Shown piece by piece: positions 38,809 to 48,779 of a DNA stretch of 64,000 nt. The stretch's first letter is position 1. Every line of letters begins with the position of its first letter. Below the pieces are notes generated by a model. It was not told where the DNA came from and ran no database searches. It saw nothing but the letters and a program-made list of their open reading frames with translations. The position numbers and the translations under genes were made by a program. This DNA comes from JASLMY01 sp965226475 (GTDB taxonomy: Bacteria > Pseudomonadota > Alphaproteobacteria > GCA-2731375): NCBI GenBank assembly GCA_965226475.1, contig CBDDDJ010000002.1:186001-250000 (forward strand), given 5' to 3'.

Positions 38809-39213
38809 CTATTTCCGTTTGGGCTTGGGGCCGGGGGGAAACGGCGGCGGCGCCTTGATATTGCTCCGGCCGTAGGTGCGCATCTCCCAGCCGCGCGCGC
38901 GTTGGCGCGCCTCGCCGATCTGGGCCCCGGTCATGTCGATCAGAATGGCTTTCAGCGTGCGGGGATGGTCGGCGATGGTCGCCCACTTGAGCCCCTCGAT
39001 GGAATCGCGCGGCACGCCCCAGCCGCGATGGAGCATCATGCCGAAATAGATCTGGGAGTTCCGGTCGCCCCGCTCGGCCAAGGGGTCGAAGTGCGCCCGC
39101 GCGGTTTCATAATCTCCGCGCGCATAGGCGTGATAGCCGGTCTCCTGGTCCTGAGCCGCCGCCGGGATGGCCAGGCAAAGCCCCACGACGAGAGGAATGA
39201 GCCAACGAAACAC
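38809..39213 (-). CDS. Secreted Sel1/TPR-like repeat protein
   Basis: 134 residues with signal peptide (LIPLVVGLCLAIPAAAQDQ). One or two Sel1-like repeats: GYHAYARGDYETARAHFDPLAERGDRNSQIYFGMMLHRGWGVPRD and the short block SIEGLKWATIADHP. A basic proline-rich tail (PPPFPPGPKPKRK) closes it. Periplasmic; binds an unknown partner. Confidence 0.82.
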   Translation of the reverse strand: MFRWLIPLVVGLCLAIPAAAQDQETGYHAYARGDYETARAHFDPLAERGDRNSQIYFGMMLHRGWGVPRDSIEGLKWATIADHPRTLKAILIDMTGAQIGEARQRARGWEMRTYGRSNIKAPPPFPPGPKPKRK

Positions 39214-39531
39214 CTTCTCTCTCCCTTCGACGTCACGCCCGGATGCCGGCAGGCCGTCCCCTTTACCCCATCCCCGGGCCCGGGTCGAGATCGGGCCGGG
39301 CGCCGGACCGGATGTTCGCGATCCTTCTTACGTCTCTCAATTCAATCGAGTTCCGTGCTATTTTCTTCCCGGCCAAATCGTGAAGCCCAGCGAGCCCGCC
39401 ATGTCGTCACCCGAGACGCTACCGCCCGGACCGGCCCCACTCGTCGCCGAGGGACCGCTGCAATCGGGCCTTGACCTGCTGCCGGACGGCATCGGCATCT
39501 TCGATGCCGACCTGGTCCTGGTATTTCGCAA

Positions 39532-40556
39532 GGCTCAATTCGTGAAACGTATGCATTTGTGATAGAATGCTCGGAACGTCAGGAGGTTGGGTCATGGACG
39601 GCAAGGGTTTCCAGGTGTGGCTTTCGGCGGCGCGCGGGCTGACGCGCGTGCAGCGGCACGAGGCGCTCGCGGTGCTGTCGGGCCGGAGCGAAGGCGAGGC
39701 ATCGAAGGCCGCGATCGAGCTTGGTGTGGACGAGGCCCGGCGCTGTCCGCACTGCGCGAGCGAAGGGGCGGTTTCGCGCGGTATGGCGCGGGGTCTGCGG
39801 CGCTACCAGTGCAAGGGCTGCGGCAGGACCTTCAACGCGCTGACCGGTACGCCGCTGTCGGGCCTGCACCACAAGGAACGCTGGCTGTCGTTCGGGGCGT
39901 CGCTGGCGGAGGGGGAGACGGTGAAGGCCTCGGCGGCGCGCTGCGACGTGGCGGTGAGCACGGCGTTCCGCTGGCGTCACCGGTTTCTGGCGGCGGCGCG
40001 AAGCGATTCGGAGGTGCTCAAGGGGATCGTGGAAGCGGACGAGACCTACGTCCTGGAGAGCCGGAAGGGCGCGCGCGGGCTGGGACGCAAGGCACGGCGG
40101 CGGGGCGGCAAGGCGAAGAAGCGCGGCCTCTCGCGCGAGCAGGTGCCGGTTCTCATGGCGGCGGACCGGAGCGGGACGACGGTGAGCGCGGTGCTGCCCA
40201 GGGTCGACGCGGCGGCGCTCACGGCTGCTCTCGACCCGGTGGTCGCGAAGGACGCCCTGCTGGTCTCCGACGGTGGCGCGAGCTATCCACCTTGCGCCGC
40301 CGCGCTCGGGGTGAGCCACGAAGCACTCAACCGCTCGATGGGGGAACGGGTTCGGGGCGATCTGCATGTGCAGACGGTGAACAGCCGCCACAGCCGGTTG
40401 AAGGACTTCCTGCGTCCCCGCCGCGGCATCGCCACCCGCTATCTGGACAACTACCTGAGCTGGTTCCACCTCGTCGGCCTCGCCCCCGGCGCCAATGACC
40501 GAGCCTGCCTCGCCGCCGCCGTAACAAGGTGACGCATACAATTCACGAATTGAGCC
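39532..40556 (+). mobile_element. IS1595-family element (second type), 1025 bp, in kinase gene
   Basis: Terminal repeats GGCTCAATTCGTGAA with TGTATGCGTCAC / CGTATGCATTTGTGA further in. Flanked by the 8-bp duplication TTTCGCAA (39524-39531 and 40557-40564). It is distinct from the 1233-bp IS1595 elements. Same orientation as the host gene. Confidence 0.9.
39594..40532 (+). CDS. IS1595-family transposase (IS1016/ISPna2-like)
   Basis: 312 residues from ATG 39594, preceded by AGGAGG seven bases upstream. N-terminal zinc ribbon CPHCASEGAVSRG...YQCKGCGRTFN, then the ISXO2-like catalytic domain: IVEADETYVLESRKG (first Asp/Glu), ALLVSDGGASYPP (second Asp) and VNSRHSRLKDFLRPRRGI (third position). YLDNYLSWFHLV closes the domain. 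Intact. Confidence 0.88.
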   Translation: MDGKGFQVWLSAARGLTRVQRHEALAVLSGRSEGEASKAAIELGVDEARRCPHCASEGAVSRGMARGLRRYQCKGCGRTFNALTGTPLSGLHHKERWLSFGASLAEGETVKASAARCDVAVSTAFRWRHRFLAAARSDSEVLKGIVEADETYVLESRKGARGLGRKARRRGGKAKKRGLSREQVPVLMAADRSGTTVSAVLPRVDAAALTAALDPVVAKDALLVSDGGASYPPCAAALGVSHEALNRSMGERVRGDLHVQTVNSRHSRLKDFLRPRRGIATRYLDNYLSWFHLVGLAPGANDRACLAAAVTR

Positions 40557-43546
40557 TTTCGCAATGCCCGCTTCTGCGAGCTTCGCGGCTATCCTGCGGA
40601 GTTCTGCGTGCCCGGCGTCACCATCTCCGACCTGCTCGCCTACAACGCGGCGCGCGGCGACTACGGTGAAGAGGAAGTCGCCCAAAAGATCACCGAGATC
40701 GCAGCCTTCGGCAGCCGCGAGGTCGATCAGGCGACCGCCGACAGGCGGATCCTGCGCGTGCGCTACGAGCCGCTCCCCGAAGGCGGCCTGGTGCTCTGCT
40801 ACACCGACGTCACCGACGTCCGCCGGGCCGAGGCCGAAGTGCAACGCCACCGCGAACGCCTGGAGCTGGTGAACGAGGCCTCGTCGGAAGGCATCTACGA
40901 CTGGGACATGGTGTCCGACGACCTGCACATATCGCCGCGCCTCAACCGGATCGTCGGTTTCCCGCAGAAAGTACTGAAGTCGGAATTCTGGAACGAACGC
41001 GTGCACCCCGAGGATCGCCGAGTCTACCGCGATGCCATCGTCGCCCTCTTCAAGCAGGAAACCGACCACCTCTATGTCGAGTACCGCTTTCAAGCGGCAT
41101 CCGGCGAGATCATCTGGGCCCAGGACAACGCTTCGTGCGTGCGCGACGAGAGCGGCCGCGCGATCCGCCTGGTCAGGGCCATCACCGACATCTCCGAGCG
41201 CAAGCGGATGGACGAGGCCTTGCGCGAAAGCCAGGAACGCTACGCGCTGGCCATGTCGTCGGTGGGTTTCGGCGTCTACGACTGGGATATCGAAAGCGAC
41301 GAGATCTATTACTCGCCCGGGATTTACGAAACGCTCGACGTTCCGCCCGAGGAGCTGCGCACGCCCGCCGACTGGACCAACCGCCTCCATCCCGACGACC
41401 GCGCCGGATTCACCCGGGCCCTGCTCGACCACTTCAACAGCGAAACACCGAGGTTCAGCGCCGAAGCCCGCTACCGGGCCCGCGACGGCGGTTGGCGCTG
41501 GGCCCGCCAGCACGGCATCGCGCTCGTGGGCGAGGACGGCCGCGCCTATCGGATGACCGGCTCGACCGGCGATATCACGGAGGAAAAGCGAATGGCCGCC
41601 GCCCTCGACCAGGCGCGGGCGCAATTGCAGGAGGCGATCGAGTCGATCTCCGAGGCCTTCGTCCTGTTCGACGCGGAGGATCGGCTGGTGATGTCCAACA
41701 GCCGATACCACGACTTCTACGCGGGCATCGAGGGTGCGCTCAAACCCGGCGCCACGTTCGAGGAGATCATGCGTTTCGGCATCGAGAACGGTGCCTTCCC
41801 GCCGCAATACTCTGATCCCGACTGGCTGCCGGAGCGGCTGGAGTTGCGCAAGCAGGCGCGCGGCCGGGCGGAGGTCGAACTGTTGGACGGCCGCTGGGTC
41901 GAGGTGAGCGAGCAGCGCACCGGCGATGGCGGCATGGTGACGATCTATTCCGAGATCACCGAGCGCAAACAGCGCGAGCGCGAACTGGCCGAACTGGTCG
42001 AACGGTTGGGCGAGGCACGCGACCAGGCGATGGAGGCGACGCGGACCAAGAGCCAGTTCCTCGCCAACATGAGCCACGAGCTGCGCACGCCGTTGAACGC
42101 GGTCATCGGCCTGGCCGAGATGCTGGCGGAGGATGCGGAGGAGGACGGCCTCGACGATTTCGTCGAGCCGTTGCAACGCATCCTGCGCGCGGGCCGGCAT
42201 CTGCTGCACCTGATCAACGAGATCCTCGACCTCTCGAAGATCGAGGCCGGCCGACTGGACCTCGTCATCGAGAAATTCGATTTGCGGACCCTCGCCGACG
42301 AGGTGGCGGACACGGCCCGGACGTTGGCGGCAAGGAACAACAACGCAATGCTCTGGGAGTCGTCCGACGACCTCGGCAAAATGTCCGCCGACATCACCCG
42401 GGTCCGCCAAGTGTTGCTCAACCTGCTGTCGAATGCCTGCAAGTTCACCGAGAACGGCGAGGTCGAGCTGACGGTCGCCCGCGAGGACGGCCAGGTCGTC
42501 GCCAGCGTCCGCGATAACGGCATCGGCTTGACGGCGGAGCAGATGGAGCGGCTGTTCGAGGAGTTCTCCCAGGCCGACGCGTCCACCACGCGAAAATACG
42601 GTGGCACCGGACTGGGCTTGGCGATCTCGCGGCGCCTCTGCCGGATGATGGGGGGCGACATCGAGGTCGCGAGCACGCCCGGCGAAGGCAGCCTCTTCAC
42701 CATGCGTTTGCCGGCCGAGGCGGCGATCGATGGCGACGCCGCGATCCTGGCGCCGACCGGCGGCACGCCGGCCGAAGCGGTCGAGGGCGCCACCCGCCGG
42801 GTCCTGGTGATCGACGACGATCCGAACGCCCGCGACATGTTGCGCCGGTTCCTCGGCCGCGAGGGCTACGACGTCGTCACCGCGCACGACGGGCGGGAAG
42901 GCCTGGAGCTCGCCCGCGCCACGCGGCCGACGCTCATCACCCTCGACGTGATGATGCCCGGGATGGACGGCTGGAGCGTGCTCGCCGAGCTGAAGGCCGA
43001 TCCGGCGCTGGCCGATATTCCGGTCATCATGGTGACCTTCGACGACGACAGCCGCCACGGCTTCGCCCTCGGCGCCGACGCCTTCCTCGGCAAGCCCGTG
43101 GATCGGGTGGCGCTGCGCAAGGCGCTGAAAGAGGCCCGGATCACCGCCCCCGACCTCCTCGTCCTGCTGGTCGAGGATGACGAGCCGACCCGCGATACCA
43201 TGCGCCGCCTGCTGGAACAGGAAGGCGCCCGCGTCGTCGAGGCGGAGAATGGCCGCGTCGCGCTCGAGCGGCTGGCGGAGGCGACGCCCGACCTCGTTCT
43301 CCTCGACCTGATGATGCCGGAGATGGACGGCTTCACCTTCATGGACGAATTGCGCGGACGCGGCATCGACGCCCAGTTCCCGATCATCGTGGTCACCGCC
43401 GCCGACTTGAGCGAGGCCGACATCCAGCGCTTGAACGGCGGAATCGCCCAGATCATCCGCAAGCCGGAGCGTGGCGTCGAGGAGCTGTTCGAGAGCCTCC
43501 GCCCGCTTCTCACCCGTCGCGCCTTCCAAAACGATGGGCCCGGGTC

Positions 43547-43924
43547 ATGACCAAGATTCTCTACGTCGAGGACAACGACGACAATATTTACATGCTGAGC
43601 CGGCGGCTCGCCCGCAAGGGCTTCGAGGTCGTGGTGGCGACGGACGGCCAGGCCGGCATCGAGGCGGCCAGGAGCGAGGCGCCGGCCCTGATCCTGATGG
43701 ACCTGAGCCTGCCGGTGATCGACGGCTGGGAGGCGACCCGCCGCCTGAAGGCCGAGGCGAAAACCGCCCCCATTCCCGTCATCGCGCTGACCGCGCACGC
43801 GATGGAGGGAGACCGGGAAAGGGCCATTGCCGCCGGCTGCGACGATTTCGACACCAAGCCGGTCGAGCTGCCGCGTCTCCTGGCCAAGATCGAGGCGTTG
43901 CTGGGACCGGGGGCCGCGTCGTGA
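43547..43924 (+). CDS. Single-domain response regulator (DivK/CheY-like)
   Basis: 125 residues. A receiver domain only: acidic pocket VEDNDDN, phospho-Asp in LILMDLSLPVIDGWE, conserved Thr in VIALTAHAMEGD and Lys in FDTKPVEL. It resembles DivK and likely relays phosphate from the kinase to another protein. Start overlaps the kinase stop (ATGA), and its stop overlaps the cyclase start, so the three are coupled. Confidence 0.92.
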   Translation: MTKILYVEDNDDNIYMLSRRLARKGFEVVVATDGQAGIEAARSEAPALILMDLSLPVIDGWEATRRLKAEAKTAPIPVIALTAHAMEGDRERAIAAGCDDFDTKPVELPRLLAKIEALLGPGAAS

Positions 43925-44970
43925 ACGACGCGCCGACAAGTGGGACGATCCTCGTCGTCGACGACATCGAGGACAATCGCTACACGCTGATCCGGCGGCT
44001 TCGCCTGCAGGGCCACGAGAAGCTGTTGGAGGCCGAAAACGGGCGGGAAGCGCTTCGGATCCTGGAGCGCGAACCGGTGGACCTGCTGCTGCTCGACATC
44101 ATGATGCCGGAGATGAACGGCTACGAGGTGCTGGAGCGGGTGAAGGCGGACGAGACGCTCCGCCATGTGCCGGTGATCATGATTTCGGCGCTCGACGAGA
44201 TGGAGAGCGTCGTGCGCTGCATCAAGCTCGGCGCCGAGGACTATCTGCCAAAGCCCTTCAACGCGACCCTGCTGAAGGCGCGGGTCGAGGCTTCGTTGGA
44301 ACGCAAGCGCCTGCGCGACAACGAGGTGGCGCACCTGGCCCAAATCGAGGCGGAACGGGCGCGGTCGGACGAATTGCTACACGCCATCCTGCCGGCGGGC
44401 GCGGTGACGGAACTGAAGGAAACCGACCGGGTGGAACCGCGCCGCCACGACGACGTCGCCGTGCTGTTTTGCGACATCGTCGGCTTCACCTCCTATTGCG
44501 ACCGCAACACGCCCGAACGCGTGGTCGACGAGCTGCAGAGCCTGGTCGCCCGCTTCGAGTCCCTGGTCGAGGACCACGGCATGGAGAAGATCAAGACCGT
44601 TGGCGATGCCTTCCTGGCCACCGCGGGCCTACTGCGGGCCAACGAAAGCCCAGTCGAGGCCGCCATCCGCTGCGGCCTGGCGATGACGGCCGCGGCCCGC
44701 GAGATGGAGCCGCACTGGGACGTCCGCGTCGGTCTCCACGTCGGCCCCGTGGTGGCCGGCATCGTCGGCTCTCGCCAGTTCCTGTTCGACCTGTGGGGCG
44801 ACACGGTCAATCTCGCCGCCCGGGTCACCGATGCCGCGACCGCCGGCGGCCTTTGCCTCAGCGAAGACGCCTGGCGCCGGGTCGAGGGCGACTTCGCCGC
44901 GGAACCCCGCGGCCTGGTGGACATCAAGGGCAAGGGCCCGATAGCGCTTTTCGAGATCCCGGCCGGCTAA
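43921..44970 (+). CDS. Adenylate/guanylate cyclase with N-terminal receiver domain
   Basis: 349 residues, GTG start overlapping the preceding stop. Residues 8-125 are a receiver (VVDDIEDNRYTL, DLLLLDIMMPEMNGYE, Lys in YLPKPFNA); after a helical linker (LERKRLRDNEVAHLAQIEAERARSDELL) comes a class III cyclase: VLFCDIVGFTSYCDR (metal Asp), KIKTVGDAFLATAGL and FDLWGDTVNLAARV. It should form cAMP or cGMP under control of phosphorylation by the upstream kinase. Purine choice is not certain. Confidence 0.9.
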   Translation: MNDAPTSGTILVVDDIEDNRYTLIRRLRLQGHEKLLEAENGREALRILEREPVDLLLLDIMMPEMNGYEVLERVKADETLRHVPVIMISALDEMESVVRCIKLGAEDYLPKPFNATLLKARVEASLERKRLRDNEVAHLAQIEAERARSDELLHAILPAGAVTELKETDRVEPRRHDDVAVLFCDIVGFTSYCDRNTPERVVDELQSLVARFESLVEDHGMEKIKTVGDAFLATAGLLRANESPVEAAIRCGLAMTAAAREMEPHWDVRVGLHVGPVVAGIVGSRQFLFDLWGDTVNLAARVTDAATAGGLCLSEDAWRRVEGDFAAEPRGLVDIKGKGPIALFEIPAG

Positions 44971-45055
44971 TGGCGGCATCATGAATGATGGCGCCCCCGG
45001 CCACCCCTCCGCAAGGCTACAGGCCACGGGTGGCCGGGAGACGAGATGATAACCA

Positions 45056-45598
45056 TCAACGCCGCCCCTGGCGCGCGGCGCGGGGGATCGTCGGCGCCTT
45101 GGGCGTCGCGCTGGGCGGGGGAGGGCCATGCCTCGCGCGCGATACGATGGGCACCTCCAACTCCATTTGGCCGGCGCGCTCGAAACGCAGGCGGATCTGG
45201 ACGGGTTTGCTGGTATCCAGCGCTCCCTTGATGTCGATCAACATGATGTGCGGACCGCCCGGCGCGAAGATCAGCGGCGCGCCCGGGTGAATTTCGACGG
45301 ATCGCAGGCGCTTCATCCGCAAGTGCCCGCTTTCGACCGCATAGGTATGGATTTCGGCCCGGTGCGCCAGCCGGCTGGACACCGAAATCAGACGATCCAC
45401 GCGCCGGCCCCGGTTGGCGAGCCGGAAGTAAGCCGCGCTGGCGCCGCCGAGCGCCGCCGGCGCATGCATCCAGGCATCGCGGGCGACCATCTCGCCGAGC
45501 CGGGTTTCCGCCGTTGCCGGCATGCTCCAGGCGAGTGCCAGGGCGACCAGGCCGCCGAGTGGCCAGGCGGCGCGCCGGTGATTGCGATGCCCCCTCAT
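45056..45598 (-). CDS. Periplasmic copper chaperone PCu(A)C family
   Basis: 180 residues from the ATG encoding MRGHRNHRR. Signal peptide LGGLVALALAWSMPATAE. The family's metal motif is seen as the His of AEIHTYAV, the Met of HLRMKRL and the HxM of GPHIMLIDIK, with PGAPLIFAPGG between. PCu(A)C delivers Cu(I) to cytochrome oxidase. The tail (RARHGPPPPSATPKAP) is longer than usual. Adjacent to an Lrp-type regulator in the same direction. Confidence 0.87.
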   Translation of the reverse strand: MRGHRNHRRAAWPLGGLVALALAWSMPATAETRLGEMVARDAWMHAPAALGGASAAYFRLANRGRRVDRLISVSSRLAHRAEIHTYAVESGHLRMKRLRSVEIHPGAPLIFAPGGPHIMLIDIKGALDTSKPVQIRLRFERAGQMELEVPIVSRARHGPPPPSATPKAPTIPRAARQGRR

Positions 45599-45624
45599 AA
45601 CCTCGCAGCTTAAGCCCGGCCGGC

Positions 45625-46074
45625 TCAGATGGGTAGCGCCGTCGTCGCCTTGATGGTCTCCATGGAGAAGCGCGAGGTGACTTCGACCAACGGCGTGGTG
45701 TCGACCAGGCGCTTGTAGAAGGCATCGAAGGCGCGCATGTCCGGTGCCACCACCTTCACCATGTAGTCGATCTCGCCGGCCATGCGATGAAACTCCATCA
45801 CCTCGGGCATGGCGGAGACCGCCGCGGCGAAATCGCGCAGCCATTCGCCCGAATGCTCGCCGGTACGGATGCTGACGAAGACCGTCAGACCGAAGCCCAA
45901 TCGCTCGGCGTCCAGGATGGCGGCGCGACGCTGGATGGTCCCCTCCCGCTCCAGCCGGTTGATCCGCTTCCAGCAGGGCGAGGCGGAAAGACCAACCTGC
46001 TCCGCGATCCTGGCCACCGGCAGGCCGGCGTCGTTTTGCAGCGCCCGGAGGATTTTCAGGTCGATGGCATCCAT
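45625..46074 (-). CDS. Lrp/AsnC-family transcriptional regulator
   Basis: 149 residues. N-terminal winged HTH (MDAIDLKILRALQNDAGLPVARIAEQVGLSASPCWKRINRLEREG), then the RAM/AsnC ligand domain (GEHSGEWLRDFAAAVSAMPEVMEFHRMAGEIDYMVKVVAPD). Binds amino acids and regulates their metabolism. ATG 46074 has GGAG nine bases before; a GTG five codons upstream is open too. An IS1595 element sits about 70 bases upstream of this start and may disrupt the promoter. Confidence 0.92.
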   Translation of the reverse strand: MDAIDLKILRALQNDAGLPVARIAEQVGLSASPCWKRINRLEREGTIQRRAAILDAERLGFGLTVFVSIRTGEHSGEWLRDFAAAVSAMPEVMEFHRMAGEIDYMVKVVAPDMRAFDAFYKRLVDTTPLVEVTSRFSMETIKATTALPI

Positions 46075-46144
46075 TCCTGTTTTCTCCACATTATGACCGA
46101 TCAGGGCGAGTTTTTATCTCCTCTAAACAGATTTTACCAAATTA

Positions 46145-47377
46145 ATGGCTTATCCCTTTGCTTCCGGTCACACCAGATGTTGATCGGCCTTCTACGTTCC
46201 AGGCACGGTTTTCGGACCGTGCCGGGGGATGTGCGGGAGCTTTTGGACTTGAGGAAGTTGGTTTCGAGTGCTGTCAGGCAGACTGGAGGGCCGGTATTCG
46301 GCTCCGATTGAGGCGGATCGGAGGGCGGGCGGTGGCTGGCGCCCGGCCTGCCGGGATCAGACGTGTTGTCCGACGATGTCGCGGTAGTCGGCGGGTCGCA
46401 GGCGCGTGCCGATGCCGAGCAGGGTATCGAAAGCCGTTGCGGTGTGGCGGCGGCGGTTCCAGCGGAACACGAACTCGTCGAGGTAGCGGCGCAGATGGGC
46501 GCGGCGCAGGCCATGGAAGGTTCCGAGCGCCCAGCGCTTCAGGTTCGAGAACACACGATGGATCCACGTCAGCACGAGATGGGCGGGCGTTGCACCGACG
46601 ACCTTGGGCTGGTGGTCGTGGTCGGGCAGGCCGCAATAACCGCTCCAGCCATCGGTAATCACCCGCGCGCCCGGCGCCGAGGTTCCGGCAACGAAGGCAC
46701 GAAGGCTGCGCGCGGAGAAATCCCCGATCGGCGCCAGCCGGATGCGGCGTGGCTCGCCCTCGGGCGATAGCTCGACCGCGCCGGCAATGCGCATCTTGCC
46801 TTGTGGGCTGCGACCTTGCCCGCCTGTGGCCGGGTCTTTTGCGGTGCGGAACGGGAGGGTGGCCTCATCGATCTCGATCAGGTCCTCAAGCAGGCTGCGA
46901 TCCGGATTGACCATGGCACGGCGCAGCTTGTGCAGCAGGAGCCAGGCACTCTTGTAACTGCCGAGCCCGAGCTGGGCCTGGAGTTGCAGGGCGGAGATAC
47001 CATTCGAGTGGCTGGTCACGATGTGAACGGCCATGAACCAGGTCTTCAGGGGCAAGTGGCTGCGGTGCATGATCGTGCCTGCGGTCACCGAGGTCTCCTT
47101 CCCGCAGGCCGCACATTCCCAGCTCGCCCGGCGCCGCTTCAGTTCCCAGCCCCTGTCATGGCCGCAGGCGGGGCAGACGAAGCCGTCGGGCCAGCGCCTG
47201 GCGGCGAGATGCCGGGCACAGGAGGCTTCATCGGGAAAGCGCGCCTCGAAGGCGGCGCGGGACATGGGGCGGTCATATTTCCAGCGGCTGGCCATGACGG
47301 AACATTACACGAACATGCTGCCGACGCCCACCAGAAACTCAACATCTCGTCAAACCGGGCTCAAAGGGATAAGCCCT
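46145..47377 (-). mobile_element. IS1595-family element (copy 2), 1233 bp
   Basis: Same ends and length as the copy in tpsA, here reversed. Flanked by the 8-bp duplication CCAAATTA (46137-46144 and 47378-47385). Inserted between the Lrp-type regulator and a methyltransferase gene. The different target duplication proves an independent insertion. Confidence 0.9.
46357..47295 (-). CDS. IS1595-family transposase (ISXO2-like), copy 2
   Basis: Protein identical over all 312 residues to the copy at 11719-12657 (zinc ribbon CPACGHDRGW and ECAACGKE, catalytic LIEIDEATLP and VITDGWSGY). Identity of both copies implies recent activity of this family in the genome. Confidence 0.9.
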   Translation of the reverse strand: MASRWKYDRPMSRAAFEARFPDEASCARHLAARRWPDGFVCPACGHDRGWELKRRRASWECAACGKETSVTAGTIMHRSHLPLKTWFMAVHIVTSHSNGISALQLQAQLGLGSYKSAWLLLHKLRRAMVNPDRSLLEDLIEIDEATLPFRTAKDPATGGQGRSPQGKMRIAGAVELSPEGEPRRIRLAPIGDFSARSLRAFVAGTSAPGARVITDGWSGYCGLPDHDHQPKVVGATPAHLVLTWIHRVFSNLKRWALGTFHGLRRAHLRRYLDEFVFRWNRRRHTATAFDTLLGIGTRLRPADYRDIVGQHV

Positions 47378-47465
47378 CCAAATTATTCGACCATTATTGC
47401 CATATCTGAAAGATCAATCTAGATCTCGCGACGACTCAAAACATCGCCGATTGGGGGATACGTCC

Positions 47466-48341
47466 ATGACCGTCTCAAACGCCGTCGAACGGGGGCCCGG
47501 CTTCGACGCCCATGCCTTTCGTGATTTCGAGCTGACCGGCTGGGAGGACAAGGCCGCCGGCTGGCACCATCATTTCGAGGCTGTTTCCACCCAGGCGATC
47601 GGCCCGATGCTGGATGCCGTGGCGGTTCCGGCCGGCGGCGGCAACGGCGGACGGGAGGTACTCGACGTCGCGACCGGGCCGGGCTACGGCGCGGCGGCGG
47701 CGGCCCGGCGGGGCGCGATCGGACGCGGCCTGGATTTCGCCGAGGCTCAGGTCGACATCGCGCGGGCGACCTTCCCGGATGTCGCCTTCGACCAGGGCGA
47801 TGCCGAGAACCTGCCCTACGACGACGGGCGCTTCGATGCGGTGATCATCAACTTCGGCCTGCAGCACTTCGCCGATCCCGAACGCGCCCTGGCGGAGGCC
47901 TGGCGCGTGTTGCGCCCCGGCGGGCGGGCCGCCTTCACCGTCTGGGCGAAACCGCCGCTCGCCGTCGGCTTCAACCTGGTGCAGGAAACGATCGCCGTCC
48001 ACGGTGATCCGGGCGCGCCGATCCCGGCGGGCCCCGACTATTACCAGTTCGCCGAACCGGCCGAGGCCGCCGCCGCCCTGAAACGGGCGGGTTTCCACGT
48101 GCCCAGGATCGAGATCGCGCCGCAATACTGGCGTCTGGCCGAGCCGGGCCAGATCCTCGCCTCCGTCGCCGACGGCACGGTCCGCGCCGGTGCCCTGCTC
48201 CGCGCCCAGTCGCCGGAAGCCCGCGCCCGTATCGAGGCGGCGATCACGCGGGAGGCGGAGAGCTACCGCCACGGCGATGCAATCGTGCTGCCGATGCCGG
48301 CGATCCTCGCCTCCGCCAGCAAGATCGCGGCCGAGGGTTGA
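47466..48341 (+). CDS. Class I SAM-dependent methyltransferase
   Basis: 291 residues. SAM-binding motif I VLDVATGPGYGAAAAARRGAI, then GLDFAEAQVDIARATFPDVAFDQGDAENLPYDDGRFDAV and LRPGGRAAFTVW. This is the methyltransf_11 family. Substrate unknown. Downstream of an IS1595 copy; the ATG at 47466 begins MTVSNAVERG, and its promoter may have been changed by the insertion. Confidence 0.87.
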   Translation: MTVSNAVERGPGFDAHAFRDFELTGWEDKAAGWHHHFEAVSTQAIGPMLDAVAVPAGGGNGGREVLDVATGPGYGAAAAARRGAIGRGLDFAEAQVDIARATFPDVAFDQGDAENLPYDDGRFDAVIINFGLQHFADPERALAEAWRVLRPGGRAAFTVWAKPPLAVGFNLVQETIAVHGDPGAPIPAGPDYYQFAEPAEAAAALKRAGFHVPRIEIAPQYWRLAEPGQILASVADGTVRAGALLRAQSPEARARIEAAITREAESYRHGDAIVLPMPAILASASKIAAEG

Positions 48342-48597
48342 ACCCGGCTTTCCAGGACGGCTTCGAGCCAGTCCGAAATAGGCCCCGGCGGGCAGGCGGA
48401 CTTCGGCAACGCCGTCCGCGCATTCCCCACGTCCGTGCCGTCGGCCGCGCGCCGCGCATGGCTCGAAATCGCGCTGGAGAAAAAAAACCGCGGGCGAGGA
48501 CTTCAGGCGCCTCCGCGAACACCAGCGGCGCTATCTGGAGAGCAAGCGCCGAAGGGCGCCCGTGGCACCGAAGCTGCTAGAAACGCGTTCCCGTTGG
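48342..48597. other. Unassigned stretch after the methyltransferase gene
   Basis: About 255 bases with several overlapping short frames rich in Arg and no recognisable domain. A run of eight or more A (near 48480) breaks any long frame here. It may be the remnant of a gene; I cannot name it. Confidence 0.4.
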
Positions 48598-48693
48598 CTA
48601 CAGTGGTACGCCGACAAACGCGGCAACCACGATCGCCAGCACCGGTACCGCCGCACATACGATCGCCCAGAATTTGACTCCGTTACCCGCCAT
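48598..48693 (-). CDS. Single-pass membrane micro-peptide (31 aa)
   Basis: Frame of 32 codons including stop. Begins MAGNGVKFWAIVCAAVPV and continues as one hydrophobic helix LAIVVAAFVGVPL. The start has AAGGGAGGG about six bases upstream, an excellent ribosome site. No family is recognised; the composition resembles small inner-membrane peptides. Upstream (48710-48740) is AT-richer and could hold a promoter. Real translation is inferred from the ribosome site and the clean membrane segment. Confidence 0.5.
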   Translation of the reverse strand: MAGNGVKFWAIVCAAVPVLAIVVAAFVGVPL

Positions 48694-48779
48694 GGCGGCC
48701 CTCCCTTGGCGTCTAGGAATCGATAATATGACATAACGCTAGGTCCAGCCATTCTAGGGCCTGTTCCGCGAGAGGTCAA

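Larger units (their letters stand above)
39401..43550 (+). pseudogene. Hybrid sensor histidine kinase (PAS-HisKA-HATPase-REC-REC) interrupted by an IS
   Basis: Starts at ATG 39401 and is cut within its first PAS domain (GLDLLPDGIGIFDADLVLVF) at 39531. The rest resumes at 40565. Joining the sides with one copy of TTTCGCAA gives a frame of exactly 1,039 codons (VLVFRNARFCELRGYPAEFC). Domains: four PAS-like modules to about residue 500, HisKA with phosphoacceptor (FLANMSHELRTPLNAVIG), HATPase (NLLSNACKFTENG, DNGIGL, GGTGLGLAIS), and two receivers (VIDDDPNARD with TLDVMMPGMDG; VEDDEPTRD with LDLMMPEMDG). Downstream of the IS the frame is open from 40608, so a truncated cytosolic kinase could be made. 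It leads an operon with a receiver and a cyclase. Confidence 0.88.

Noticed and set aside
39579..43529. 1,316-codon open frame on the minus strand
   Set aside because: It is antisense to the kinase and IS genes, which show clear domains and motifs. GC-rich third positions create long antisense frames; no domain is seen in this one.
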